From positions 1 through 8,858 of the forward strand of contig CANIRI010000078.1 of NCBI GenBank assembly GCA_947469815.1: a stretch of 8,858 bases of DNA, written 5' to 3'. The notes under the pieces are model-generated. The model was given only the letters and a program-made list of their open reading frames with translations, had not been told where the DNA came from and did no database searches. Shown here piece by piece: positions 1-6,317 of the stretch; positions within the stretch are counted from its first letter, which is position 1, and every line of letters starts with the position of its first letter. This DNA is from Comamonadaceae bacterium (GTDB lineage Bacteria > Pseudomonadota > Gammaproteobacteria > Burkholderiales > Burkholderiaceae_C). The translations under genes and the position numbers were made by a program.

Positions 1-545
1 CCCCCCGGGATGACCGAGGTTTTGGCCGGGGCTTTGATGACCGGCGTGCGCCACGCGCCGATGCTGCGGATGCGCCACTGCGTTTGGGTGACGCGGCTTT
101 CCGCGCGCAGCGGGAGGCTTTGGAAGGTGCGCAGCAGGCGCTCAACCGCATGGCGGTGCAGGCCCATGGCGAGGTGGTGGTGCAACTCTTGGCGGCGTGG
201 GAACAACGGGACCCCGAAATGCTGCCTGCGGCCCAGGCGCTGGGCTCTAAGCAGGCGGCCAACGCCCGTCCCCATTGGCGTGCTTCCCTGGCTACCGCCC
301 CGGCCGCGCAAGCGCAGGCTGGTGCAGAGGCTTTATTGCGTTTGGAGATGGCGGCCGAAGTTCCTACCCCGGCGGAGTTTGTGGATGCGCGCCGCGCGTT
401 TCAGCTCAAGCTGCTGACGCGGCGCAATGATCCGCCTCCGGCCCAAACCTGGGCCCAAGACGCCACCACGGTATTCGCATCCGGCCACGAGCCTAGCAGC
501 GCCCGCCGTTTGCAGACGGCTTTTAAAGTGCTGTTGCGGCGCTAG
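1..545 (+). CDS. C-terminal part of a DUF349-domain protein (5' end outside window)
   Basis: This reading frame is already open at the window edge (first full codon at 3) and ends at TAG 543-545, giving 180 visible residues. An internal TTG at 84 could be mistaken for a start, but the frame continues upstream without a stop and reads as protein. The visible part begins with a short Arg/Gly/Phe/Asp-rich stretch (DDRGFGRGFDDRR), followed by a helical Ala/Leu/Gln-rich domain that starts around LGDAAFRAQREALEGAQ and ends in FKVLLRR. I recognise this tail from memory as the conserved C-terminus of large DUF349 proteins of Comamonadaceae, but no DUF349 repeat itself lies in the window. The molecular function of the family is unknown to me. 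No signal peptide or membrane segment is visible in this part. It converges on lpxH with a 6-bp gap. Confidence 0.62.
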   Translation, partial: PRDDRGFGRGFDDRRAPRADAADAPLRLGDAAFRAQREALEGAQQALNRMAVQAHGEVVVQLLAAWEQRDPEMLPAAQALGSKQAANARPHWRASLATAPAAQAQAGAEALLRLEMAAEVPTPAEFVDARRAFQLKLLTRRNDPPPAQTWAQDATTVFASGHEPSSARRLQTAFKVLLRR

Positions 546-551
546 TTGGCG

Positions 552-1337
552 TTAATCGGCGCTCGCCGGGGCCAGACGCTCCCAGCGCAGGGGCGCGGAA
601 TCTGCGCCCGCAGTGCCCGCACTTAAACGCAGCACGCTGGCGCGCGGCGTGGCGGCATCGAGGTCCCAATCGCTGAGCACCCAGCGGGCATGTTGCGCAC
701 TGAGGCGGTGGCAATCGGGCCGGTGGGTGTGGCCATGCACCAGGGTGTGCGATTGGCGCGATTGCAACAGGGCCAAAGCGGCCCGGTTATCGACATCAAA
801 AAATTCCGTGCTGGCTTTTTTGTTGGCCTCGCTTTGCGCGCGCATGCTCAGCATGCGGTTCTTGCGGCCGGCCAGCGGTTCCGACAGAAACTCGCGCTGC
901 CACGCGGCGGAGCGGGAGACCTGGCGGAATTCTTGGTAGCGGGTGTCGCCGGTACACAGCCCGTCGCCGTGGCTCAGGACGATGCGCTGGCCGCTAAAAA
1001 CCAGGGTGGTCGGGTCGGGCAGGTCTTGCGCCTGGCAAGTCCGCATGATGCGCGGGCCCATCAAAAAATCCCGGTTGCCGCGCATGATGTACAGGTTCAG
1101 CCGTGCGCCTGCGCGCGCCAGTGCCTCGAAGCACAGGCGGTGCGCGTCCTGCGGTTCTTCGATCCAATCGTCGCCAATCCAATATTCCAGCAAGTCGCCC
1201 AGCACAAACACCGCGTCCGCCGGGGTTTTATCCAGGTAATCGATAAAGCCGTGCAAGGTGCGCGGACTGCTGTCCTGCAGATGCAGGTCCGAGACAAAGT
1301 CCAGGGTTTTCCAGCGGGTGGGCGCGTCGAGTTCCAT
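552..1337 (-). CDS. lpxH: UDP-2,3-diacylglucosamine diphosphatase LpxH
   Basis: This is a calcineurin-like metallophosphoesterase of 261 residues. The family cleaves the pyrophosphate of UDP-2,3-diacylglucosamine to give lipid X and UMP, the fourth step of lipid A synthesis, as a peripheral protein on the cytoplasmic face of the inner membrane. All metal-site motifs are visible: SDLHL at 16-20 (D17, H19), GDLLEYWIGDD at 47-57 (D48), GNRDF at 87-91 (N88), SHGDGLC at 122-128 (H123) and HGHTHRP at 201-207. The lid-region pattern NRMLSMRAQSEANKKAS, around 160-176, is also typical. It is about 20 residues longer than E. coli LpxH, mostly a poorly conserved C-terminal tail. The ATG at 1337 lies 32 bp after the ppiB stop and has no clear Shine-Dalgarno. 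The position after ppiB matches the ppiB-lpxH pair in E. coli, so it is likely the last gene of the minus-strand operon. Confidence 0.95.
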   Translation of the reverse strand: MELDAPTRWKTLDFVSDLHLQDSSPRTLHGFIDYLDKTPADAVFVLGDLLEYWIGDDWIEEPQDAHRLCFEALARAGARLNLYIMRGNRDFLMGPRIMRTCQAQDLPDPTTLVFSGQRIVLSHGDGLCTGDTRYQEFRQVSRSAAWQREFLSEPLAGRKNRMLSMRAQSEANKKASTEFFDVDNRAALALLQSRQSHTLVHGHTHRPDCHRLSAQHARWVLSDWDLDAATPRASVLRLSAGTAGADSAPLRWERLAPASAD

Positions 1338-1369
1338 GGGGCAAACCGATGTCGCGCCGGGTGCGGCGC

Positions 1370-1879
1370 TCAGGCCTTCAAAACGGCTTTTTCAAGCAGC
1401 ACGTCTTCCAGCGGGACGTCGTCGGACATGCCCACGCGCCCGGTCGCCACTTTTTCCATGGCGTCGACGATCTCCATGCCGCTGATGACTTTGCCGAACA
1501 CCGCATAGCCCCAGCCCTGCTGGGTGGGTGCGGAAAAGTTCAGGAAGTCGTTATCCGCCGCGTTGATAAAGAACTGCGCGGTGGCCGAATGCGGCGCGCT
1601 GGTGCGCGCCATGGCCACGCTGTAGTGCACGTTTTTCAGGCCGTTGTCGGCTTCGTTGGTGATGGTCGGGTGGGTTTTCTTTTGCTTCATGCCGGTGGAC
1701 ATGCCACCGCCCTGGATCATGAAGCCGGGGATGATGCGGTGAAAAATCGTGTTGTCGTAATGCCCGTCTGCCAGGTATTGCAGAAAGTTGGCGACGGTAT
1801 TGGGCGCTTTTTCAGCGTCCAGCTCCAGGGTGATGGTGCCCAGGTGGGCTATACGTAGTTCGATTTGGGGATTGCTCAT
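1370..1879 (-). CDS. ppiB: Cytosolic peptidyl-prolyl cis-trans isomerase (cyclophilin PpiB)
   Basis: This is a compact single-domain cyclophilin of 169 residues (E. coli PpiB has 164). It catalyses cis-trans isomerisation of Xaa-Pro bonds in folding proteins. Diagnostic segments are [14 protein letters not shown] at 46-59, with the catalytic Arg at R48 and Q56, then [19 protein letters not shown] at 88-106, and [18 protein letters not shown] near the C-terminus. F112 stands where eukaryotic cyclophilin A has the cyclosporin-contacting Trp, as is usual in bacterial PpiB. There is no signal peptide, so it should be cytoplasmic. Its ATG overlaps the TGA of the upstream periplasmic cyclophilin in an ATGA (1876-1879). 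No convincing Shine-Dalgarno is present, so termination-reinitiation is the likely mode of translation. lpxH follows 32 bp downstream. Confidence 0.93.
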   Translation of the reverse strand: MSNPQIELRIAHLGTITLELDAEKAPNTVANFLQYLADGHYDNTIFHRIIPGFMIQGGGMSTGMKQKKTHPTITNEADNGLKNVHYSVAMARTSAPHSATAQFFINAADNDFLNFSAPTQQGWGYAVFGKVISGMEIVDAMEKVATGRVGMSDDVPLEDVLLEKAVLKA

Positions 1880-2460
1880 GGTGATGTCAGTACGGTGGCT
1901 GTGGTGATGGTGATGGGGGTTGAGGGGACGTTTTGGAAGCCGTTTTGGTTGCGGGTTGCCACGCTGCGGATAGCGTCAATGGTTTCCATGCCGCTGACCA
2001 CTTTGCCAAAGACGGCGTAGCCATAGCCATCCGGTTGGGGTGCATTCAGGTTGGCGTTGTCCACCAGGTTGATAAAAAATTGCGCGGTGGCCGAGTTCGG
2101 GTTGCCGGTGCGGGCCATGGCAATGGTGCCGCGCTCATTTTTCAGGCTGCGGTCGATTTCCAGCGGGATCGGCGCACGGGTTGGTTTTTGGGCCATGTCG
2201 GCGGTGAAACCACCGCCTTGCACCATGAAGCCGTCGATGACCCGGTGAAAAATCGTGCCATCGAAATGCTTGTCTTGCGCGTATTGGACAAAGTTTTGCA
2301 CGGTTTTGGGCGCTTTGGCCGGATACAGCTCGACCACAAAATTACCCAGCGTGGTTTGAAAGCGCACCTGCGTGGCGGTTTGCGCCTGCCCGGTCATCGG
2401 CAGGGCCAGGCCGATGGTCAACAGTGCGCGTGTTGCGACGGTGAAAAAAAAGTTACTCAT
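1876..2460 (-). CDS. ppiA: Exported (periplasmic) cyclophilin-type peptidyl-prolyl isomerase, PpiA-like
   Basis: This cyclophilin has 194 residues and an N-terminal export signal: a hydrophobic stretch at about 12-22 and a probable signal peptidase I site after GQA (residue 26). It should therefore act in the periplasm on exported proteins. Core motifs are [14 protein letters not shown] at 71-84 (catalytic R73, Q81), [19 protein letters not shown] at 113-131 and [18 protein letters not shown] at 145-162. At the position of the cyclophilin A Trp (Phe in PpiB), this protein has N137. The n-region is odd: three consecutive Phe at 4-6, encoded by a run of eight T, precede its only positive charge, R11. 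The start overlaps the stop of the YkuD gene (ATGA, 2457-2460), and a GAGGG lies 9 nt upstream. ppiB begins in the last codon, so both cyclophilins are probably translated from one mRNA. Confidence 0.9.
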   Translation of the reverse strand: MSNFFFTVATRALLTIGLALPMTGQAQTATQVRFQTTLGNFVVELYPAKAPKTVQNFVQYAQDKHFDGTIFHRVIDGFMVQGGGFTADMAQKPTRAPIPLEIDRSLKNERGTIAMARTGNPNSATAQFFINLVDNANLNAPQPDGYGYAVFGKVVSGMETIDAIRSVATRNQNGFQNVPSTPITITTATVLTSP

Positions 2461-3752
2461 CCGATAACACCCTCAAAAAATATTTTCCATCTCTTGTCGA
2501 TTTTCACCCAATACTGGCGCTTGAGCGGGCCGCTGGCCGCGCCGCGTCCCAGCTCGCTGAAGGTGACGACCATGACCTCTTCGGTATCGACCCAACTGAG
2601 CAGGGTGAGGTCTTTGAGTTGCAGTTGGCGGGAACGTGCCTTGGCTGTTTCGGCCTTGAGTTCTGGCAGCCATTGGCTGAGGTTGCGACCGTAGCTATTG
2701 AAGTCGGAGGCGTAAAAGCCCTGTACCTGTGCCCAATCGCCACGGGACTTGGCGGTGCGCCATTCCTGCAGGACTGTCTCGAAGTTGCCCTTAACGGGTT
2801 CCAGTGACGCTGGGCTCACCCACATGAGCTTGGGCGCGACCACGATCGGGGTGGTTTGCACTTCGACCGTGCTGCTCAGATGGTGCAGGTCAGGGTTGGA
2901 GATCACCAAACAGCCGTCGGTGGCTTGCGGCGCGCGGGCAAATTGGCTGGAGGGTGTGCCGTGCAGCCAGATGCCACGGCCGGATTTGCTGCGGCGCAGG
3001 TCCAACATGTTCGGGTAATTGATGGGCAGCGCACCGCTGCCGTAAAAATCGCCGAGGGTTTTGCGGTTCAGAAGGCCGGTGACGTAATAGACACCCAGCG
3101 GGGTGCGCTGGTCGCCTTCTATGGCTTTGGAAACGCCGGCCTTGCCTACCGAGACATAGTAGTCACGCAAGAGGCGCGGACCGGATGGGGTGTTCTCAAA
3201 CAGGTACAAGCGCGACCGCGAGGCATCAACTGCAATTACGTGTCTGCTACGCATCGCAATTTTGAGGAACTGCGATGGAATCGTGTTGGCTGGCGGACGT
3301 TCGCGCAAAGCCTCCAGGCGACGCTGTGATTCCTGGCGCAAATCCCCAAGCGTCAGTCCAGCCGATGCGGCAGCCTCAGGGGTTACGTCCCCCAGGGTTT
3401 TCACCACGTGAATGCGTGAGGCCAGCAGATCGCCGTAGACCAATTGGGCAAGCTGGAAATGCGGTACGTCTTTGACCAGCTGTTCCGCCTTTTGCAGGGC
3501 TTCCCGGTAGCGACCGGAACCTATCAACTCATAAATCCCAAGCAGGCGCTTCTCCGCTTGAAAGTCGGTGTTCAACTCGGCCTCGGTAGGCCCACCGCTG
3601 GCGGGAGGGGGCGCTGCCGGCGTCGCTTGGACCTGGCAGGCGATCACCAGGCTGCCCAATAAGGCCTGCGCCAGCAGCCGCGCCGCGCCGCGATAGACCG
3701 CCTTCAGATCAAGAGCCAACGGTTTCACGGGTGATCTGCCAACGATCGCCAT
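2457..3752 (-). CDS. Exported YkuD-family L,D-transpeptidase/L,D-carboxypeptidase with NTF2-like C-terminal domain
   Basis: The protein has 431 residues. Residues 1-43 form an export signal with a hydrophobic core at about 26-38. It ends in VIAC (36-39), a relaxed lipobox, or at a signal peptidase I site after VQA (43). Residues 56-165 are a helical region with one TPR-like unit (YELIGSGRYREALQKAEQL at 74-92). Residues 170-307 are a YkuD domain with HGT at 264-266 and ATDGCLV at 277-283; C281 is the expected nucleophile and H264 the partner His. Residues 322-431 look like an NTF2 fold. YkuD enzymes act on the L,D-bond of peptidoglycan stem peptides in the periplasm, as transpeptidases or as carboxypeptidases. 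The three-part order resembles Helicobacter Csd6, an L,D-carboxypeptidase. I chose the ATG at 3752 because GGAG lies 10 nt upstream. It overlaps the TPR gene by 44 bp; GTG 3728 and TTG 3719 are alternatives without a better ribosome site. Confidence 0.87.
   Translation of the reverse strand: MAIVGRSPVKPLALDLKAVYRGAARLLAQALLGSLVIACQVQATPAAPPPASGGPTEAELNTDFQAEKRLLGIYELIGSGRYREALQKAEQLVKDVPHFQLAQLVYGDLLASRIHVVKTLGDVTPEAAASAGLTLGDLRQESQRRLEALRERPPANTIPSQFLKIAMRSRHVIAVDASRSRLYLFENTPSGPRLLRDYYVSVGKAGVSKAIEGDQRTPLGVYYVTGLLNRKTLGDFYGSGALPINYPNMLDLRRSKSGRGIWLHGTPSSQFARAPQATDGCLVISNPDLHHLSSTVEVQTTPIVVAPKLMWVSPASLEPVKGNFETVLQEWRTAKSRGDWAQVQGFYASDFNSYGRNLSQWLPELKAETAKARSRQLQLKDLTLLSWVDTEEVMVVTFSELGRGAASGPLKRQYWVKIDKRWKIFFEGVIG
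2470..2474 (-). promoter_or_regulatory. Ribosome binding site of the periplasmic cyclophilin gene, inside the YkuD gene
   Basis: GAGGG on the minus strand with a 9-nt spacer to the ATG at 2460. It lies within the last codons of the YkuD gene and combines with the ATGA overlap to support coupled translation. Confidence 0.5.
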
Positions 3753-4755
3753 ACTTGGTTAGCTCCAGCGTCTTGCGGCTGGAAACAGACAGTCCATCTG
3801 CTTTGTAATCCTGGCGGAATTTGGCGATGGCTTTGTTACCACTGATGGTGACTTTCAGCCCCTCCAGATGCACGCTGATTTTGGATTTGCCCATGATGCG
3901 GGCTTCCCGTTCATTTTCCCAAGCGCTGCGCTTGGCACCATTTGGTGGCTCGAAATCTTTGCCGTAAACGGAGAAATAGGCCTTGAGGTTTCTTTCGGAC
4001 CAGGCCTCAGCCCATTTTTGTATCGCCTCTTCAACCGCTTTTGCGTCACTCTGGTTTTGCGCCTCGGCGACCTTGACCGCTGGTGTTTTAACGGGCGGTG
4101 CTGGGGGCGCTGTCACAACGGCAACTGGCGGCGTCGGAGCCACCGGAGTCGATGCGGGTTTGGGCACGACCACAGGGGCGGCTTTCTCAGGCACCACGCT
4201 GGCATTTGTTCCAATCGTTGCGATACGGCCGGTGTTGCTGTTGAACAGTTGCCGCGCCAACGCCAGCTTGGGTGTTATCGCTGGATTAGCGCCTTCAATT
4301 TGCAGGGCCTTGTTGTAGGCTTGGCTGGACAGTCGGGCATACACATCACCGAGATTTTCGTAGGCAATCGCGTAGCCGGGATTGGTTTTGAGCGCTTGCT
4401 CCAGAGCCGATTTGGCTTTGTCAAACTGGTTTTGGTTGGCGTACAGAACGGCCAAATTGTTGTAGGGTTCGGGCAGCTCCGGAAAGTCTTCGGTGAGTTT
4501 CGTGAAGGTGGCAATCGCTTCTGTTGACTTGCCCGCATCTTTCTGTGCGACGCCCTTCAAGAAGCGCATTTGCGGATCACGCGGTTTGCCTGCCAGGTAG
4601 GCGTCGGCTTTGTTCAGGGCTTCGACGAATTTGCCATCGCGCGTCATTTGCGCTACTTCGGAATACTCGTCGGCATAGGCAGCGGGTGGCAGCATGCCAA
4701 AAATCCAAAACAGCAAAGGGCAAACGATCCGGACAACGACGTGGGCGTACTTCAT
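3709..4755 (-). CDS. Exported tetratricopeptide-repeat protein with NTF2-like C-terminal domain
   Basis: The protein has 348 residues. A signal peptide covers 1-28 (hydrophobic VVVRIVCPLLFWIFGML, cleavage after AYA28). Three to four TPR units follow over about 30-155: DGKFVEALNKADAYL, then the unit with AQKDAGKSTEAIATFTKL, then PYNNLAVLYANQNQFDKAKS, and a shorter unit around AIAYENLGDVYARL. Residues 185-228 are a Pro/Ala/Val/Lys-rich linker that looks disordered. Residues 238-348 resemble an NTF2-like domain (EAIQKWAEAW, later YGKDF and a closing DRWQI). This suggests a periplasmic scaffold: TPRs bind a partner and the NTF2-like domain binds a second ligand. It is the first gene of the minus-strand operon, and its last 44 bp overlap the YkuD gene, whose C-terminal domain looks related. 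A working partnership with that enzyme is inference. An AAGG 4 nt before the ATG is the only candidate ribosome site. Confidence 0.85.
   Translation of the reverse strand: MKYAHVVVRIVCPLLFWIFGMLPPAAYADEYSEVAQMTRDGKFVEALNKADAYLAGKPRDPQMRFLKGVAQKDAGKSTEAIATFTKLTEDFPELPEPYNNLAVLYANQNQFDKAKSALEQALKTNPGYAIAYENLGDVYARLSSQAYNKALQIEGANPAITPKLALARQLFNSNTGRIATIGTNASVVPEKAAPVVVPKPASTPVAPTPPVAVVTAPPAPPVKTPAVKVAEAQNQSDAKAVEEAIQKWAEAWSERNLKAYFSVYGKDFEPPNGAKRSAWENEREARIMGKSKISVHLEGLKVTISGNKAIAKFRQDYKADGLSVSSRKTLELTKYGDRWQITRETVGS
3763..3766 (-). promoter_or_regulatory. Candidate ribosome binding site for the YkuD gene, inside the TPR gene
   Basis: GGAG on the minus strand, 10 nt before the ATG at 3752. It supports that ATG over the later in-frame GTG (3728) and TTG (3719), which lack an evident Shine-Dalgarno. 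The site is buried in coding sequence of the upstream gene, so ribosomes finishing that gene would pass over it. Confidence 0.4.
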
Positions 4756-4919
4756 AGTGCCTTGGAATTATGGGTGCCCAGCGTGGGGCATATACTGAGG
4801 TCATTGTAGCGTAGCGCCCAGCGCAAGAAGGCTTTTACGCCGCTGTGCAACTCTCTGAACATGTCCCACTTCACGCCGCTGTCCCCGCGCAAGCAACGTC
4901 CTTTTTCGTGCGATAGACC
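4756..4919. promoter_or_regulatory. Divergent intergenic region between the envelope operon and the cysS operon
   Basis: This is the longest non-coding stretch in the window, and it must hold the start signals of both operons unless promoters lie further inside. On the minus strand a TACAAT box (+ strand 4803-4808) would give a leader of about 40 nt before the TPR gene. No good -35 is found at 15-18 nt. On the plus strand TATACT at 4791-4796 is a possible -10 for cysS, again without a good -35, and would leave a leader of about 115 nt. Two direct-repeat pairs occur: ACGCCGCTGT (4837-4846, 4873-4882) and GCGCAAG (4821-4827, 4887-4893). cysS itself has no recognisable Shine-Dalgarno. No reading frame here looks like a gene. 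Confidence 0.55.
4803..4808 (-). promoter_or_regulatory. Candidate -10 box for the TPR-YkuD-cyclophilin-lpxH operon
   Basis: TACAAT on the minus strand (reads attgta on the + strand), five of six bases matching the sigma-70 consensus and 47 nt upstream of the TPR gene ATG. No acceptable -35 hexamer stands at the usual spacing, so this is only a candidate. Confidence 0.28.
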
Positions 4920-6317
4920 ATGAGTTTGACCCTATACAACACGCTGACGCGGCAGTGCGAGACATTTGTGCCCCTGCGTCCGGGCAAGGTGGGTATGTAT
5001 GTGTGCGGCATGACGGTGTACGACCTGTGCCACATCGGGCATGCACGCATGATGATGGGCTTTGATGTGGTGCAACGCTGGCTGCGTGCTAGCGGTTACG
5101 CCGTGACCTATGTGCGCAACATCACCGACATTGATGACAAGATCATCCAGCGTGCAGTTCAGCGCGGCATAGCTATACGCACGCTGACCGATGCCATGGT
5201 CGCCGAAATGCACGCGGACACCGCGCGTTTGGGTATCGAGCCACCGACTCTGGAGCCGCGCGCCACCGATTACGTGCCCCAGATGCTGGAGATCATAAGC
5301 ACCTTGCGCGACCGGGGTCTGGCCTACCGGGCCGACGATGGCGACATGAATTTTTCGGTACGCAAGTTTCCCGGTTACGGGCAGCTGTCCGGTAAATCTT
5401 TAGACGAGTTGCGTGCCGGTGAGCGGGTGGCGGTGCAGTCGGACAAGCATGACCCTTTTGACTTCGCGTTGTGGAAGGCCGCTAAAGCCGGTGAGCCTGC
5501 CGATGCGGTCTGGGACAGTGCCGCTCTGGGCCATGACTTCGGCCCCGGCCGCCCGGGTTGGCACATTGAGTGCTCGGCCATGAGCTGCGCCACCTTGGGT
5601 GAAACCTTTGACATCCACGGTGGCGGTGCCGACTTGCAGTTCCCCCACCATGAGAACGAAATCGCCCAAAGCCAGGGCGCCAGCGGCAAGCCCCCGGCGA
5701 ATGTCTGGATGCACAACGGCTTTGTTCGCGTGGACAACGAAAAAATGTCCAAAAGCCTGGGCAACTTCTTCACCATCCGCGAGGTCTTGGAAAAGTTCCA
5801 CCCCGAGACCGTGCGGCTGTTCCTGGTGCGTACGCATTACCGCAGCCCGCTCAATTACAGCGATACCCACCTGCATGACGCACAAGCCGCGCTCAAGCGC
5901 TTGTACACCGCGCTCGCGGCGGTGACCGCGCCAGAATTACCCCCTGCTATCGATTGGTCTGGGCCGTATGCGGCGGCTTTCAAGGCGGCTATGGACAACG
6001 ACATGGGCACCCCCGAGGCCATCGCCGTGTTGTTCGATCTGGCCAGCGAGGTCAACCGCAGTCAATCGCCGCAACTCGCAGGCTTGCTGCAAGCCTTGGG
6101 CGGCGTACTCGGGCTGCTGCAGGGCAATCCCCAAGACTTCATGCAAAGCGGCGCCCGGGTGGATCCGCAGCAGATTCAGATGCTGATCGATGAGCGGGCC
6201 CAGGCCAAGGCGCAGCGTAATTTCGCCCGCGCCGATGCGATTCGCCAGGATCTGCTGGCGCAAGGCATTGTCTTGAAAGACAGCGCGCTGGGTACGACTT
6301 GGGAAGCGGCCTCCTAA
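4920..6317 (+). CDS. cysS: Cysteinyl-tRNA synthetase
   Basis: This class I aminoacyl-tRNA synthetase has 465 residues, close to the 461 of E. coli. It activates cysteine with ATP and charges tRNA-Cys in the cytoplasm. HIGH is at 38-41, following [12 protein letters not shown], and KMSKS is at 275-279. The four zinc ligands that select cysteine are all in place: C29, C218 (WHIECS), H243 and E247 (PHHENE). Further family marks are [10 protein letters not shown] at 67-76 and [14 protein letters not shown] at 154-167. The C-terminal helical anticodon-binding region runs from about 310 to the end, with the common [11 protein letters not shown] near the end. The ATG at 4920 lacks a clear Shine-Dalgarno but matches the family N-terminus. 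The stop TAA shares its last A with the ATG of the glycosylase gene. It is divergent from the envelope operon, as in E. coli, where cysS is divergent from ppiB. Confidence 0.97.
   Translation: MSLTLYNTLTRQCETFVPLRPGKVGMYVCGMTVYDLCHIGHARMMMGFDVVQRWLRASGYAVTYVRNITDIDDKIIQRAVQRGIAIRTLTDAMVAEMHADTARLGIEPPTLEPRATDYVPQMLEIISTLRDRGLAYRADDGDMNFSVRKFPGYGQLSGKSLDELRAGERVAVQSDKHDPFDFALWKAAKAGEPADAVWDSAALGHDFGPGRPGWHIECSAMSCATLGETFDIHGGGADLQFPHHENEIAQSQGASGKPPANVWMHNGFVRVDNEKMSKSLGNFFTIREVLEKFHPETVRLFLVRTHYRSPLNYSDTHLHDAQAALKRLYTALAAVTAPELPPAIDWSGPYAAAFKAAMDNDMGTPEAIAVLFDLASEVNRSQSPQLAGLLQALGGVLGLLQGNPQDFMQSGARVDPQQIQMLIDERAQAKAQRNFARADAIRQDLLAQGIVLKDSALGTTWEAAS

Noticed and set aside
558..569. CGGC-GCTC-GCCG palindrome near the convergent gene ends, as a terminator
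   Set aside because: It is a 4-bp stem inside the lpxH coding sequence without a T-run on either strand.
690..1508. Long + strand open frame of 272 codons antisense to lpxH and the end of ppiB
   Set aside because: The minus strand has unmistakable LpxH and PpiB motifs over the same bases. The + strand product has no recognisable domain and is a frame shadow of GC-rich coding DNA.
1349..2694. Long + strand open frames opposite the two cyclophilin genes
   Set aside because: They mirror each other because the opposite strand encodes two paralogues with similar codons; their low-complexity, His/Val/Gly-rich products have no support as proteins.
4773..4796. Short inverted repeats (TGGGTGCCCA and TGCCC...GGGCA) in the divergent intergenic region, as an operator
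   Set aside because: The arms are 4-5 bp, overlapping and mutually exclusive; nothing ties them to a known regulator.
5400..5885. Minus-strand open frame of 161 codons inside cysS
   Set aside because: It lies wholly opposite intact CysS coding sequence that includes KMSKS and the zinc ligands; no independent start signal or motif was found.
6299..6316. TTG start at 6299 for the glycosylase
   Set aside because: It adds only six residues inside cysS. The ATG at 6317 forms a typical TAATG junction with a GGAAG 10 nt upstream.
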